Shown: positions 20,128 through 29,701, counted from the stretch's first letter. The stretch is 64,000 nt of DNA from Arthrobacter jinronghuae (GCF_025244825.1 NZ_CP104263.1:2480001-2544000); one strand, 5' to 3'. Notes: generated by a model from the letters alone, not told the origin. Translations and numbers: made by a program.

Positions 20128-21120
20128 ATGGACGTCGTCCAGGAACCGGCCCCGCTGACGATCGTCATCACGACGTTCAACCGCTCCAGCTACCTCACCG
20201 CCCTGCTGGAGAGCGTCAAGCGGCTCGACCCCGCACCTGCGGCGGTTGTCGTGGTGGACAATGCCAGCACCGATGAGACGCCCGAGGTTCTGGAAGCGGC
20301 CCGCGCCGGGTTCCCCGTCCCGCTGGCCGTCCTGCGGCTGGAGGCCAACACCGGCGGGGCCGGCGGGTTTGCCGCCGGTGTCGAAGCTGCCCTGGACTCC
20401 GGCGCGCAGTGGCTGTGGCTGATGGACGACGACGTCGAGGTCCTCCCGGGTGCCGTGGCTGCGCTGCGCAAGTGGACCGGCAGTTACGACTGCATCCACG
20501 GCCGGCGGTTCGATGCCGGCGGGGCACCGTTCTTCTGGCAGCACCGCTTCGTCCCCTTTCTGGGCGTCCATCTGCCGGTGCCGGGCAACGTTTTCCGCGA
20601 TTCCCCTGTTTTCGACACCAACGTGGGCTGCTTCGAGGGAATGCTGATCAGCGCGGATCAGGTGCGCCGGATAGGCCTGCCGGATGCCCGCTACTTCATC
20701 AACGGCGACGATGTAGTTTACGGCTGGCTTGCCTCCCTGGACCGGCCGGTGGCCTACGTCAACGACTTCGTCATCCGCAAGGTCCGGGTGCAGAGACAGA
20801 TCGACCTCGGCATCCGGCACCTGAACGATTCCAGCGACCTTGGCCGCTTCACCGCCATGCGCAACCGCGGCCATACAGCCCGGTACCTGCAGGTCCACGG
20901 CCGGTATCACCGGTACGGATTCGGTCTGGGAACTTTCCTGACCGCCGGGAAGGAACTGCTCAGGCTGGTTGCCGTAGAACATTCACTTCGGGGTGCCGGG
21001 CGTCTCTGGGCCGGCTGGCGCGGTGCCCGACGCATCCTCCGGGACCAGACCTGGTCCCCGATGGCTCCGCTGTCCGCGTCCGGGCAGCCCTCACCGGAAA
21101 CACGAAAGCAGCAGGTTTGA
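20128..21120 (+). CDS. Family-2 glycosyltransferase, second GlfT1-like copy
   Basis: A 330-residue GT-A glycosyltransferase built like its upstream neighbour: IVITTFNRSSYLTALL, DNASTDETPEV, ANTGGAGGFAAG, LMDDDVEV as the metal-binding motif, GCFEGMLISA and YFINGDDVVYG. The C-terminal part (RNRGHTARYLQVHGRYH) again recalls the GlfT1 type. It differs enough from the first copy to have a different acceptor. It lies in a tight operon: two bases after the first transferase, with its stop overlapping the TTG start of the epimerase. Confidence 0.82.
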   Translation: MDVVQEPAPLTIVITTFNRSSYLTALLESVKRLDPAPAAVVVVDNASTDETPEVLEAARAGFPVPLAVLRLEANTGGAGGFAAGVEAALDSGAQWLWLMDDDVEVLPGAVAALRKWTGSYDCIHGRRFDAGGAPFFWQHRFVPFLGVHLPVPGNVFRDSPVFDTNVGCFEGMLISADQVRRIGLPDARYFINGDDVVYGWLASLDRPVAYVNDFVIRKVRVQRQIDLGIRHLNDSSDLGRFTAMRNRGHTARYLQVHGRYHRYGFGLGTFLTAGKELLRLVAVEHSLRGAGRLWAGWRGARRILRDQTWSPMAPLSASGQPSPETRKQQV

Positions 21121-22091
21121 GCACTCCTTCTCCCGGCCCCGCCCCTTCCTCCGGCACACCCTCGGTGTGGGCGGTCCTCGGCGGCACCGGCTTCATCGGT
21201 TCGGCCGTCCGCTCCGCCCTGGCTGCGCGCGGGGTCGAGATCCGGGCCGTGTCCGCTCCCCGGCTGCGTACCGATGCTGCGGACGTAGCCGGTTTGCTGA
21301 AAGAGGCCGCAGCGCTGGACTCGGAACGCCGCCGGCTGGCCGACGCCTTCGCGGGGGTCGACGTGGTGGTTAATGCTGCCGGACTGGCGACGCCGGGAGC
21401 AGCGGACTCCCCCGAACTCCGGGGTGCGAACTCGCTGCTGCCTGCGTTGGTCGCCGATGCCGCGGACGCCGCCGGTGTCCGCCGGTTCGTACACCTGAGC
21501 AGCGCCGCGGTGCAGGGGCACCGTCCGTTCCTGGACGAAAGCCCGCACGTGGAACCCTTTTCGGCCTACTCCCGTTCCAAGGCGCTCGGCGAACAGGTCC
21601 TGTCCGCCCGGCACGGCGGGTCCTGCAGCGTTTCCACGGTGCGCGCCACCTCGGTCCAGGGACCGGGCCGGGCGACGACGGCTAAGCTAAGCCGGCTCGC
21701 GGCCTCGCCGCTGGCATCCGTCGCCGGGCCCGGAACCGCGCCCAGCCCGGTAAGTTCAGTAGATTCACTGGTCGACTTCGTCCTGCGGGTAGGTTCACAC
21801 ACCGGCCCGGTTCCTGCAGTGGTGCTGCAGCCCTGGGAACAGGCGTCGGTGTCCTCCGTGCTTGAAGCAGCGGGCGGCCGGCGGCCGGCACGTCTGCCGG
21901 TCTGGTTCTGCCGCACGGCGCTGCGGTCCGGCTATGCGCTCTCCTCGCTGGCCGGGGAGCGGCTGCACGGGGCACTGCGCCGGGTGGAGATGATGTGGTT
22001 CGGGCAGCGCCAGGAGCCCGGCTGGGCCGAGGCCACGGGCAACGTCCCGGAACCCCGCGTCCGCGAGGTCCTGGCAGCCTCCCGGAACTAA
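21117..22091 (+). CDS. NAD-dependent epimerase/dehydratase (short-chain family)
   Basis: A 324-residue protein of the extended short-chain dehydrogenase fold. It has the Rossmann motif VLGGTGFIGSAV, DVVVNAAG, and the catalytic region HLSSAAVQG followed by YSRSKALGE (Tyr and Lys of YxxxK). Members interconvert or reduce nucleotide sugars; substrate unknown. The frame is open far upstream, but TTG 21117 overlaps the preceding stop (TTGA) and gives a normal N-terminus. It is the last gene of the glycan operon and converges with sua5, overlapping it by four bases. Confidence 0.78.
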   Translation: MSTPSPGPAPSSGTPSVWAVLGGTGFIGSAVRSALAARGVEIRAVSAPRLRTDAADVAGLLKEAAALDSERRRLADAFAGVDVVVNAAGLATPGAADSPELRGANSLLPALVADAADAAGVRRFVHLSSAAVQGHRPFLDESPHVEPFSAYSRSKALGEQVLSARHGGSCSVSTVRATSVQGPGRATTAKLSRLAASPLASVAGPGTAPSPVSSVDSLVDFVLRVGSHTGPVPAVVLQPWEQASVSSVLEAAGGRRPARLPVWFCRTALRSGYALSSLAGERLHGALRRVEMMWFGQRQEPGWAEATGNVPEPRVREVLAASRN

Positions 22092-22804
22092 ACCGGCTTC
22101 TGGTCTTTGGCGAGGGAAGGTGCGGTGCCGCCGGGTGCGGGTTCTTCGCCCAGATCCAGGATTCCCGGAACGACTTCGCGCAGGGCGGCAGTACTGATCG
22201 CACCGCTGCGCACCACCCGCATCGGTTCGCTGGTGGCGTCCACAATCGTCGAGGGCACTCCGTCGCTGCCGGCCACCGGACGGTGTCCGGCTTCCAGATA
22301 GACCTCCACGGATTCGCCCAGCTGTTCGCGTGCCTGCGCCGCGGTCTGTCCTGCAGGGGATCCGGTGCGGTTGGCCGAGGACACGGCCAGCGGCCCGGTG
22401 ACGGCCAGCAGGTCCAGGGCAACCCTGTCATCGGGCATCCGCAGCGCCACCGTTCCCATGGTGTCGCCCAGGTCCCAGCTCAGGGACGGCTGGGCGTGGA
22501 AGATCAGTGTCAGCCCGCCCGGCCAGAACGTACGGGCCAGGCTGCGGGCGTCCTCGGAAATATCCGTGGCGAGGCCGTCCATGGTCTGCAGGCGCGGGAT
22601 CAGCACGGGCGGGGGCATGCTCCGGCCGCGCCCCTTGGCTGCGAGCAGGGTAGCCACTCCCTGCGGGGAAAAAGCGTCGGCACCGATTCCGTATACGGTG
22701 TCGGTGGGAAGCACCACGCAGGATTTGGCGGCTATGGCGCGCTGGGCTGCCGCCAGGCCCTCGCTGAGTTCGTCGGGATTACTGCAGTCATAACTGGTGC
22801 TCAC
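22088..22804 (-). CDS. tsaC: L-threonylcarbamoyladenylate synthase
   Basis: A 238-residue YrdC/Sua5-domain protein. It makes threonylcarbamoyl-AMP from threonine, bicarbonate and ATP for the universal t6A37 modification of ANN-decoding tRNAs. Recognisable parts are CVVLPTDTVYGIGADAF, KGRGRSMPPPVLI, FWPGGLTLIF, VALRMPDD and AVSSANRTGSPAGQTA. Length lies between bacterial TsaC (about 190) and full Sua5 (about 350). Its GTG overlaps the prmC stop by four bases (GTGA); this follows the M. tuberculosis order hemK-Rv1301. Confidence 0.9.
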   Translation of the reverse strand: MSTSYDCSNPDELSEGLAAAQRAIAAKSCVVLPTDTVYGIGADAFSPQGVATLLAAKGRGRSMPPPVLIPRLQTMDGLATDISEDARSLARTFWPGGLTLIFHAQPSLSWDLGDTMGTVALRMPDDRVALDLLAVTGPLAVSSANRTGSPAGQTAAQAREQLGESVEVYLEAGHRPVAGSDGVPSTIVDATSEPMRVVRSGAISTAALREVVPGILDLGEEPAPGGTAPSLAKDQKPV

Positions 22805-23721
22805 GTCTTCATTCTTTCACTAGGGCGCGTCTTCGGTGCGGGCCGACGGACGGCCGACGTCGCCCGCGGGCGGTCATTGAGGTCACGGTGGGACTGGACA
22901 TCGGTCCAGGCCGGATCGTCGGCCAGCAGCCGGGCAATGGCCGGCGCCTGCACTTCGGCATGTTCCATCACGAAGTAGCCGCCTTCGGTAAGCAGCCGTG
23001 CCGCGGTCCGTGCCGCGGCCATCGGCAGTTCCAGGCCGTCCGCTCCCCCGCCGTACAGTGCCATGGCCGGATCATGCTCGGCGGCCTCGGGTTCGTTCGG
23101 GACGGCTTCGGCAGGGATGTACGGCGGGTTGGACACCACCACATCGAAGCTGGATTCGTGGCCGGGCAGGGCGGTCCGCAGGTCTTCCAGGACCAGGTGG
23201 ACGCCCAGCGGAGCCAGGTTCCGTTCCGCCCAGGCGAAGGCGAGGGGGCTTAGTTCGACGGCGTGCACCTCGGCTGCGGGAACCTCGGATGCCACCGCAG
23301 CCGCGATGGCGCCGGAGCCGGTGCCGAGGTCCACGACCTTGGCCGGACCGGCCCGGCGCGCCGCATCGATTGCCAGCTGCGCCACCGTTTCGGTTTCCGG
23401 CCGCGGCACGAAGACCCCGGGACCGACCGAAAGCTCGAGGTACCGGAAATGCGCCTTTCCCGTCAGGTGCTGCAACGGCACCCGCGCGGCGCGTTCGGAC
23501 ACCAGTGCGGCGTAGCCCTGAGGTGCCGGCACATCGGTGAAGGCCAGCGCCCGGATCCGGCCGGGGGTTTCTCCCAGCAGGTGCGCCGCCAGCAGTTCAG
23601 CGTCCACCCGCGGGGACGGCACCCCGGCGGCGGCGAGTTCCGCCGTCGCACGACGCAGCGCCTCGGCAAGGGTGCCGCCGGCACCGGACGCGGAGCCGGT
23701 GAGGCTATTAGCTTTCGTCAC
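22801..23721 (-). CDS. prmC: Release factor glutamine methyltransferase
   Basis: PrmC methylates the Gln of the GGQ motif in release factors RF1 and RF2, raising termination efficiency. The 306-residue protein has the helical N-terminal domain ([29 protein letters not shown]). Its Rossmann methyltransferase domain has [15 protein letters not shown] for SAM binding and [10 protein letters not shown], whose NPPY grips the target glutamine. The GTG at 23721 overlaps the end of prfA, its substrate's gene, by 14 bases. Confidence 0.92.
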   Translation of the reverse strand: MTKANSLTGSASGAGGTLAEALRRATAELAAAGVPSPRVDAELLAAHLLGETPGRIRALAFTDVPAPQGYAALVSERAARVPLQHLTGKAHFRYLELSVGPGVFVPRPETETVAQLAIDAARRAGPAKVVDLGTGSGAIAAAVASEVPAAEVHAVELSPLAFAWAERNLAPLGVHLVLEDLRTALPGHESSFDVVVSNPPYIPAEAVPNEPEAAEHDPAMALYGGGADGLELPMAAARTAARLLTEGGYFVMEHAEVQAPAIARLLADDPAWTDVQSHRDLNDRPRATSAVRRPAPKTRPSERMKT

Positions 23722-24787
23722 CGATGGCGTCCAGCCGTGCCTGCTCGTCCATTTCAATGGCGGCCTGCACCACTGCTTCAAGCTCGCCGTTCAGCACGGT
23801 GTCCAGGTTGTAGGCCTTGTAGCCGGTGCGGTGGTCCACAATCCGGTTTTCCGGGTAGTTGTAGGTCCGGATCCGTTCCGAACGGTCCATGGTGCGGATC
23901 TGCGACTTCCGGATGTCGGAGTTCGCGGCGTCGATCTTCTCCTGCTCGTGCGCCAGGATGCGGGAGCGCAGCACGCGCATGGCCGCTTCGCGGTTCTGCA
24001 GCTGCGACTTTTCGTTCTGCATGGCCACCACAATGCCGGTGGGCAGGTGGGTGATGCGTACAGCCGAGTCGGTGGTGTTCACCGACTGTCCGCCGGGACC
24101 GGAGGAACGGTAGACGTCGATCTTGAGGTCGTTCTGGCTGATTGCGACCTCTTCGGGCTCGTCCACTTCGGGCAGCACCAGGACGCCGGCAGCCGAAGTG
24201 TGGATCCGGCCCTGGGACTCGGTGACGGGAACTCGCTGCACGCGGTGCACGCCGCCCTCGTACTTCAGGCGGGCGTACACGCCTTCGGCAGGATCGTTGG
24301 AGTTGCCTTTGATGGCCATGGCAACGTCCTTGTAGCCGCCCAGGTCCGACTCGGTGGCGGAGATGATTTCCGTACGCCAGCCGCGGTGCTCCGCATAGCG
24401 GGTGTACATGCGCAGCAGGTCCCCGGCGAATAGGGCCGCTTCGTCGCCGCCTTCGCCGCCCTTGACCTCAATGATGACGTCACGTCCGTCATTGGGGTCA
24501 CGCGGGATCAGCAGGCGGCGCAGCTTCTCCTGCGCATCCTCCAGCTGCTCCTTGAGCACGGGCACCTCGGCGGCGAATTCCGGATCCTCATCCGCCATTT
24601 CGGCAGCGGCGGCAAGGTCATCCTCGAGTCCGTGCCAGCGGTTGTAGGCGTCCACAATCCGGCTCAGTTCGGCGTAGCGCCGTCCCAGCCGGCGGGCCAG
24701 GCCCTGGTCCGCGTGCACTGCCGGGTCGGACAGGCGCAGCTGGAGTTCAGCGTGCTCATCCAACAGGCCCTGAATGGACTCAAACAT
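23708..24787 (-). CDS. prfA: Peptide chain release factor 1
   Basis: RF1 recognises UAA and UAG in the ribosomal A site and triggers peptide release. The 359-residue protein is of standard length, beginning [15 protein letters not shown]. The peptidyl-hydrolase loop is [20 protein letters not shown], whose GGQ glutamine is the target of the adjacent PrmC. The codon-recognition domain precedes it. It is the first gene of the prfA-prmC-tsaC operon; 145 bases separate it from rho, with no rpmE between. Confidence 0.97.
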   Translation of the reverse strand: MFESIQGLLDEHAELQLRLSDPAVHADQGLARRLGRRYAELSRIVDAYNRWHGLEDDLAAAAEMADEDPEFAAEVPVLKEQLEDAQEKLRRLLIPRDPNDGRDVIIEVKGGEGGDEAALFAGDLLRMYTRYAEHRGWRTEIISATESDLGGYKDVAMAIKGNSNDPAEGVYARLKYEGGVHRVQRVPVTESQGRIHTSAAGVLVLPEVDEPEEVAISQNDLKIDVYRSSGPGGQSVNTTDSAVRITHLPTGIVVAMQNEKSQLQNREAAMRVLRSRILAHEQEKIDAANSDIRKSQIRTMDRSERIRTYNYPENRIVDHRTGYKAYNLDTVLNGELEAVVQAAIEMDEQARLDAIGDES

Positions 24788-24868
24788 GTTTTAGATTCCT
24801 CTTTCGGCTGTGTTTCCCACAGGGAAGTTTATCGGTTCGCGCGCCCGTCGGTCCCCAGGCGTTAACGC

Positions 24869-24925
24869 ACGAGCCGCCCAGGCTCCCTGCCCGCTGTTCA
24901 GCGGGAGGGAGCATGAGCGGCTCGT
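24869..24925. terminator. Large hairpin after rho, probable terminator
   Basis: A 9-bp outer stem (ACGAGCCGC with GCGGCTCGT) encloses a second GC-rich stem of the type GCTCCC...GGGAGC. It lies right behind the rho stop and before prfA. It lacks a clear T run on the minus strand, so termination may be partial. Confidence 0.45.
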
Positions 24926-24932
24926 AAGGCAG

Positions 24933-27161
24933 CTAGTTGTCCTTGGTGCCCAGGGTGGTCTGCTGGACCTGCATCAGGAACTCGACGTTGGACTGCGTCT
25001 CCCGGATCTTTCCGGTGAGCAGTTCCAGCGCCTGCTGGGTGTCCAGGCCGGACAGGACCCGGCGCAGCTTCCACATGATCTTGACTTCATCCGGGGAGAG
25101 CAGGTTCTCTTCGCGGCGGGTACCCGACGCGTTGACATCCACGGCGGGGAAGATGCGCTTGTCCGCAAGGTTGCGGGACAGGCGCAGCTCCATGTTGCCG
25201 GTGCCCTTGAATTCCTCGAAGATGACCTCGTCCATCTTGGACCCGGTCTCCACCAGGGCCGTAGCCAGGATGGTCAGCGAGCCGCCGTTTTCGATGTTGC
25301 GGGCAGCACCGAAGAAACGCTTGGGCGGGTACAGGGCGGACGAATCCACACCGCCGGAGAGGATACGGCCCGACGCCGGAGCGGCCAGGTTGTAGGCACG
25401 TCCCAGGCGGGTCATGGAGTCAAGCAGCACCACGACGTCGTTGCCCATTTCCACCAGGCGCTTGGCGCGCTCGATGGCGAGTTCAGCGACGGTGGTGTGG
25501 TCATCGGCGGGGCGGTCGAAGGTGGAGGCAATGACCTCGCCCTTGACCGTGCGCTGCATGTCCGTAACTTCTTCGGGACGCTCGTCCACGAGGACCATCA
25601 TGAGGTGGACCTCAGGATTGTTGATCGTGATCGCGTTGGCAATTGCCTGCAGGATCAGCGTCTTTCCGGCCTTCGGCGGGGAAACGATGAGGCCGCGCTG
25701 GCCCTTGCCGATCGGTGCCACGAGGTCAATGACACGCGGGCCGATCACCTTGGCGGACGTCTCCAGGCGCAGGCGCTCGGAGGGGTACAGCGGAACCAGC
25801 TTGGAGAACTCCACGCGGTCCTTGTTGTCCTCGGCGGGCTTGCCGTTGACGGAGGTGAGGCGGACCAGTGCGTTGAACTTCTGGCGCTGGTTTCCGCCCT
25901 GGTTTTCGCCTTCACGCGGGGCGCGGATGGCGCCGACGACGGCGTCGCCCTTGCGCAGGTTGTACTTCTTCACCTGGGCGAGGGAAACGTAGACATCGTT
26001 CGGGCCCGGCAGGTAACCGGAAGTCCGTACGAAGGCGTAGTTTTCCAGGACGTCGAGGATGCCGGCTACGGGCAGCAGGACGTCGTCTTCGGTGACCTCG
26101 ACGTCGTCGACCTCGGGGTTCTGGTTGCGGTTGCGGCGGCGCTCGTTGCGGTCGCGGAAACGATCGTTCCGGTCACCGCGGTCGTTGCGGTCATTACGCT
26201 CGTTGCGGTTCCGGTTGCGGCGGTTGCGCCCGCGCCCGTTCTCGTCGCTGTCGTCGCGGTTGTTGTCGCGGTCGCGGTTGTTCTCGCGGTTGCCGCCGTT
26301 GTCGCGGTTGTTGTCGCGGTCCCGGTTGTTCTCGCGGTTGCCGCCGTTGTCGCGGTTATTGTCGCGGTTATTGTCGCGGTCCCGGTTGCCGCCGTTGTCG
26401 CGGTCCGAACGGTTGCGGTCACGGCGCTCACGGCGTTCGCCGCGCTCGTCGTCGCCCTGGGTCCGGGTCTCGGCGCCGTTGGCAACGCCGTTGCTGGAAG
26501 CAGCACCGTTGTTGTTGGCAGCACCGTTGTTGTTGGCAGCACCGTTGCTGGAGGCGTCCTCTGCAGGTGCCTCGGTGGAAGCGTTACTGACCGTGCCGTT
26601 GGACTCGTTGGAGTCGCTGCGGCGGTTGCGGCTGCGGCGGTTGCCGCGCTCGCGCTGGCCCTCTTCGCGTCCGTTGTCTTCGCGTGCCTCGCGGTTCCGG
26701 GCGGGAGCCGTCTCTGCTTCGGGCGAGGCGGCGGGTGCCGGTGCCTCGGCCGCTGCAGTTTCCGCGGGAGCGGAAGTGACGACGCCGTCACTGGCTGCAC
26801 GCCGGTTGCGGTTACGGGTACGCGTCGGGCGGGTCGTTTCGGCCTCGCCGGTCTGCTCCGCGGGTGCTGCTGCCGCCTTCTCGGGCGCCGAAGCACCCTT
26901 GGCTGCGTCGTCGCCTGCCTCGCCGCGGGAACCGCGGACCGGCCGGTCGGCTACTGCGCCCCCGCGCTGGTGGTTGGAGATGGCTGTAACCAGATCTCCC
27001 TTACGCATGCGGGAACCGCCGGTGATGCCGAGCTGGCCGGCAAGCGCCTGGAGCTGCGCGAGCTTAAGGCCTGCAAGGCCTGCGCTCTTTGATGCGTTCT
27101 CGCCGGTTGAACCGGCGGATGCTGAATCCACGCCTGCAGTCAGGCTAGTGGTATCTGTCAC
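24933..27161 (-). CDS. rho: Transcription termination factor Rho
   Basis: Rho is a hexameric RNA helicase that ends transcription at untranslated RNA. The 742-residue protein is far longer than E. coli Rho (419). After a Rho-N domain (LKLAQLQALAGQLGITGGSRMRKGDLVTAI), residues about 65-350 form a low-complexity Arg/Asn/Asp-rich insertion. Then come the cold-shock-like RNA-binding domain (GILDVLENYAFVRTSGYLPG) and the ATPase core (VSPPKAGKTLILQ; VLLDSMTRLGRAYN). Such insertions are typical of actinobacterial Rho and change RNA preference in Micrococcus. The GTG at 27161 follows AAGGATC. It lies downstream of thrB after a 393-base gap. Confidence 0.95.
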   Translation of the reverse strand: MTDTTSLTAGVDSASAGSTGENASKSAGLAGLKLAQLQALAGQLGITGGSRMRKGDLVTAISNHQRGGAVADRPVRGSRGEAGDDAAKGASAPEKAAAAPAEQTGEAETTRPTRTRNRNRRAASDGVVTSAPAETAAAEAPAPAASPEAETAPARNREAREDNGREEGQRERGNRRSRNRRSDSNESNGTVSNASTEAPAEDASSNGAANNNGAANNNGAASSNGVANGAETRTQGDDERGERRERRDRNRSDRDNGGNRDRDNNRDNNRDNGGNRENNRDRDNNRDNGGNRENNRDRDNNRDDSDENGRGRNRRNRNRNERNDRNDRGDRNDRFRDRNERRRNRNQNPEVDDVEVTEDDVLLPVAGILDVLENYAFVRTSGYLPGPNDVYVSLAQVKKYNLRKGDAVVGAIRAPREGENQGGNQRQKFNALVRLTSVNGKPAEDNKDRVEFSKLVPLYPSERLRLETSAKVIGPRVIDLVAPIGKGQRGLIVSPPKAGKTLILQAIANAITINNPEVHLMMVLVDERPEEVTDMQRTVKGEVIASTFDRPADDHTTVAELAIERAKRLVEMGNDVVVLLDSMTRLGRAYNLAAPASGRILSGGVDSSALYPPKRFFGAARNIENGGSLTILATALVETGSKMDEVIFEEFKGTGNMELRLSRNLADKRIFPAVDVNASGTRREENLLSPDEVKIMWKLRRVLSGLDTQQALELLTGKIRETQSNVEFLMQVQQTTLGTKDN
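26250..26393 (-). repeat. Three 48-bp tandem repeats within rho
   Basis: The DNA codes for three consecutive 16-residue units of the form GGNR(D/E)xxNRDxxNRDN at Rho residues 257-304. It is part of the disordered insertion and may vary in copy number between strains. Confidence 0.8.
26490..26552 (-). repeat. 18-bp tandem repeats within rho
   Basis: About three copies of an 18-base unit coding NNNGAA at Rho residues 204-224, upstream in the protein from the Arg/Asn/Asp repeats. It is in frame, so copy changes would lengthen or shorten the linker without breaking Rho. Confidence 0.75.
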
Positions 27162-27554
27162 GAAGGATCCTTCCCCCTCGTCGGGCGGTCCGGCGCAATG
27201 CCGGCCGCGGTGATTGGCCCTGGTCCCAAAATCAGACATTGGGTCAGGGTTCGCCTACTACCGGCCCGATGGCCGGAGAAAGGCGAATCTGCTGGGTGCC
27301 TTATGTAAAGAAGAATCCACGCAGAGTCTGGTCAGCTTCGCTGCCGAACACGCGGCATTCAAGCGGGACACGCCGCTTCTTGGCGGTTCCTTTGAAGGCT
27401 GCACCGGAGACTGTGCCTCCGCGGGTGGGCAATTGAATCAACGGAAATCACCGCGGGACGGGTGTAATCACACCTGACGGCGGCAAAGTGTTTTCAACGA
27501 AAGCCCGGGGCGGCCCGAAATGGACGGCTACCTACGGGAGCACAGGACGGAAAA
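27162..27554 (-). other. Leader/promoter region of rho
   Basis: These 393 bases lie between the thrB stop and the rho GTG, with no supported gene. TTGAAA on the minus strand (27492-27497) could be a -35 element, but no convincing -10 accompanies it. Long untranslated leaders allow Rho to regulate its own mRNA in other bacteria; that is only a possibility here. The GAAGGATCCTTC just before the start is a perfect 12-base palindrome containing the ribosome-binding site. Confidence 0.5.
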
Positions 27555-28559
27555 TTACCGCTGGTGCCCTTCCACTCTAGCACCATCTCGCTCCACGCCA
27601 AGCCGCAAAACACGCCAATTTTCGCCGAATTCCGCTGCCTGCAAATGTTTGGTCATCGCCTGCTCCGCTTCCAGGGCGGACTCCTCGCCGTAGGCAAGGC
27701 ACATCACCGTGGGACCGGCACCGGAAATCACGGCGGCGAACCCCGCCGAGCGCAAGGACGAAAGCAGCCGGGCACTCGGCAGCATCGCCGGTGCGCGGAA
27801 ATCCTGGTGCAGCGCGTCCTGCGTTCCCTCGAGCAGCAGCGACGGATCCACGGTCAAGGCGTGGATCAACAGTGCGGCACGGCCTGCATTGGCTGCGGCC
27901 GTCCGGTGTGCCACGGTGGCCGGCAGCAGGCCGCGGGCACTCTCGGTGGAGAGTTCAACGGCCGGTATTGCCACGACGGGAACCACATCGGGATGGACTG
28001 AGGCCCGCACGGAGCGGAAGACGCCGTCGTCTTCCCAGGAGATGGCGAGGTCGCCGACGAGGGCGGGAGCCACATTGTCCGGGTGGCCCTCGAGTGCGGA
28101 GCAACTGTGCAGCAGGCCTGCGGCATCAAGCCGCGCCTCGGCCGGCAACAGGGAATTCGCGGCGAGGACGCCCGAGACAATAGCCGACGCCGACGAGCCC
28201 AGACCGCGGCCGTGCGGAATAGCGTTTTCCGCGCTCAGGTGCAGTCCCTCCGCACGGTACCCGGCAGCGGCCAGGGTGGAGAGCAGGGTCCGGACCACCA
28301 GGTGCGAGGAATCCAGGGGAACGTTTCCGGCGCCTTCCCCGGCGACCTCAACGATGATGCCTTCCTCCGCGGACGTACGCACCCGCACTGTGTCATACAG
28401 CGTGAGGGCAAGCCCCAGGGAATCGAACCCCGGGCCCAGGTTGGCGCTGGTCGCGGGCACGGACACGGTCACGTCCTGCCCCGGCGCCACGATGAGGGAA
28501 CCGGTGCGGGAGCCGGTGCGGGAATCAGACCGCTGTCCGCCGGGCAGATCCACCTGCAT
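27555..28559 (-). CDS. thrB: Homoserine kinase
   Basis: A GHMP-family kinase that phosphorylates homoserine on the way to threonine. The 334-residue protein has VPATSANLGPGFDSLGLAL (motif 1), the ATP-binding loop PHGRGLGSSASAIV (motif 2) and ISGAGPTVMCLA (motif 3). An N-terminal Arg/Ser/Thr-rich extension of about 25 residues precedes the fold. The ATG at 28559 follows GGGAAAG and lies 11 bases after the thrC stop, so it ends the hom-thrC-thrB operon. Confidence 0.95.
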   Translation of the reverse strand: MQVDLPGGQRSDSRTGSRTGSLIVAPGQDVTVSVPATSANLGPGFDSLGLALTLYDTVRVRTSAEEGIIVEVAGEGAGNVPLDSSHLVVRTLLSTLAAAGYRAEGLHLSAENAIPHGRGLGSSASAIVSGVLAANSLLPAEARLDAAGLLHSCSALEGHPDNVAPALVGDLAISWEDDGVFRSVRASVHPDVVPVVAIPAVELSTESARGLLPATVAHRTAAANAGRAALLIHALTVDPSLLLEGTQDALHQDFRAPAMLPSARLLSSLRSAGFAAVISGAGPTVMCLAYGEESALEAEQAMTKHLQAAEFGENWRVLRLGVERDGARVEGHQR

Positions 28560-28570
28560 GCTTTCCCGCC

Positions 28571-29698
28571 CTACTTGCCGGATCCGGCGGGCTCTGCCGC
28601 TTCCAGGCCCAGCGCTGCTGCCACGCTCACGACGTCGAAGTCCACCTTGGTGGGTTCGACGTCGGAACCGTCGGCGGTGCGCAGTGCCCACTGCGGGTCC
28701 TTGAGGCCGTGGCCGGTAACCGTAATGACGATGGTCTTGCCTGCGGGGACTTCCCCGGCGGCGTGCTTTTTGAGCAGCCCGGCCACCCCGGCTGCCGAGG
28801 CCGGTTCCACGAACACGCCTTCGCGGGAGGAGAGCCAGCGGTGCGCGTCGAGGATTTCAGTGTCCGTGACGGCTTCGATCAGGCCGCCGGATTCGTCGCG
28901 GGCGGCAATGGCCTGGTCCCAGGAAGCAGGGTTGCCGATGCGGATGGCGGTGGCGATGGTGTCCGGATCGGTGACCGGGTGTCCCTTCACCAGCGGCGAT
29001 GCGCCTTCGGCCTGGAAGCCCCACATGTGCGGGGTCTTGGTGGCCACCGGAGCCAGTTCCTCGCCGGCCACGTTGGTCCAGGGCTTCGCGTATTCGGAGT
29101 AGCCCTTCCAGTACGCGGTGATGTTTCCGGCGTTCCCGACGGGCAGCAGGTGGTAGTCGGGGGCATCGCCGAGGTAGTCCACCACTTCAAAGGAGGCCGT
29201 CTTCTGGCCCTCAATGCGTGCCGGATTTACGGAGTTCACCAGGAACACCGGGTAGGCCTCGGCAAGCTTGCGGGCCACCTCCAGGCAGTTGTCGAAGTTG
29301 CCGCGGACCTGCAGCAGCTGGGCGCCGTGCGCAATTGCCTGGCTGAGTTTGCCCATGGAGATCTTGCCGTCCGGCACCAGCACGGCGCAGGTAATGCCCG
29401 CCTGCGTGGCGTACGCGGCAGCCGAGGCGCTGGTGTTGCCGGTGGATGCACAAACCACTGCCTTGGCGCCGGATTCCACGGCTGCGGTCATGGCCATGGT
29501 CATTCCGCGGTCCTTGAAGGAGCCGGTGGGGTTCATGCCCTCGACCTTGAGGTAGACCTCGCAGCCGGTGAGCTCGGACAGCGCCTTCGCGCGGACCAGC
29601 GGTGTACCGCCCTCGCCGAGGGTAATGACCTCGGTGTGTTCGGTTACCGGAAGACGGTCAGCGTATTCGCGGATAACGCCGCGCCATTGGTGAGCCAC
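28571..29698 (-). CDS. thrC: Threonine synthase
   Basis: A PLP enzyme converting O-phosphohomoserine to threonine. The 375-residue form has [14 protein letters not shown] with the PLP-binding Lys, [14 protein letters not shown] and [14 protein letters not shown], the phosphate-binding loop. The GTG at 29698 is preceded by GGAG at good spacing and starts three bases after the hom stop. It is the short actinobacterial class, not the long enterobacterial one. Confidence 0.96.
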   Translation of the reverse strand: MAHQWRGVIREYADRLPVTEHTEVITLGEGGTPLVRAKALSELTGCEVYLKVEGMNPTGSFKDRGMTMAMTAAVESGAKAVVCASTGNTSASAAAYATQAGITCAVLVPDGKISMGKLSQAIAHGAQLLQVRGNFDNCLEVARKLAEAYPVFLVNSVNPARIEGQKTASFEVVDYLGDAPDYHLLPVGNAGNITAYWKGYSEYAKPWTNVAGEELAPVATKTPHMWGFQAEGASPLVKGHPVTDPDTIATAIRIGNPASWDQAIAARDESGGLIEAVTDTEILDAHRWLSSREGVFVEPASAAGVAGLLKKHAAGEVPAGKTIVITVTGHGLKDPQWALRTADGSDVEPTKVDFDVVSVAAALGLEAAEPAGSGK

Positions 29699-29701
29699 GG
29701 C

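Noticed and set aside
26250..26552. Repeats resembling a CRISPR-like or tandem array
   Set aside because: The repeats are in frame, contiguous without unique spacers, and code a periodic Rho linker. No cas genes are near.
24810..27092. A 760-codon open frame antisense to rho, with Val/Ala-rich repeats
   Set aside because: The repeats are the reverse complement of the rho Arg/Asn/Asp repeats. No ribosome-binding site or family resemblance.
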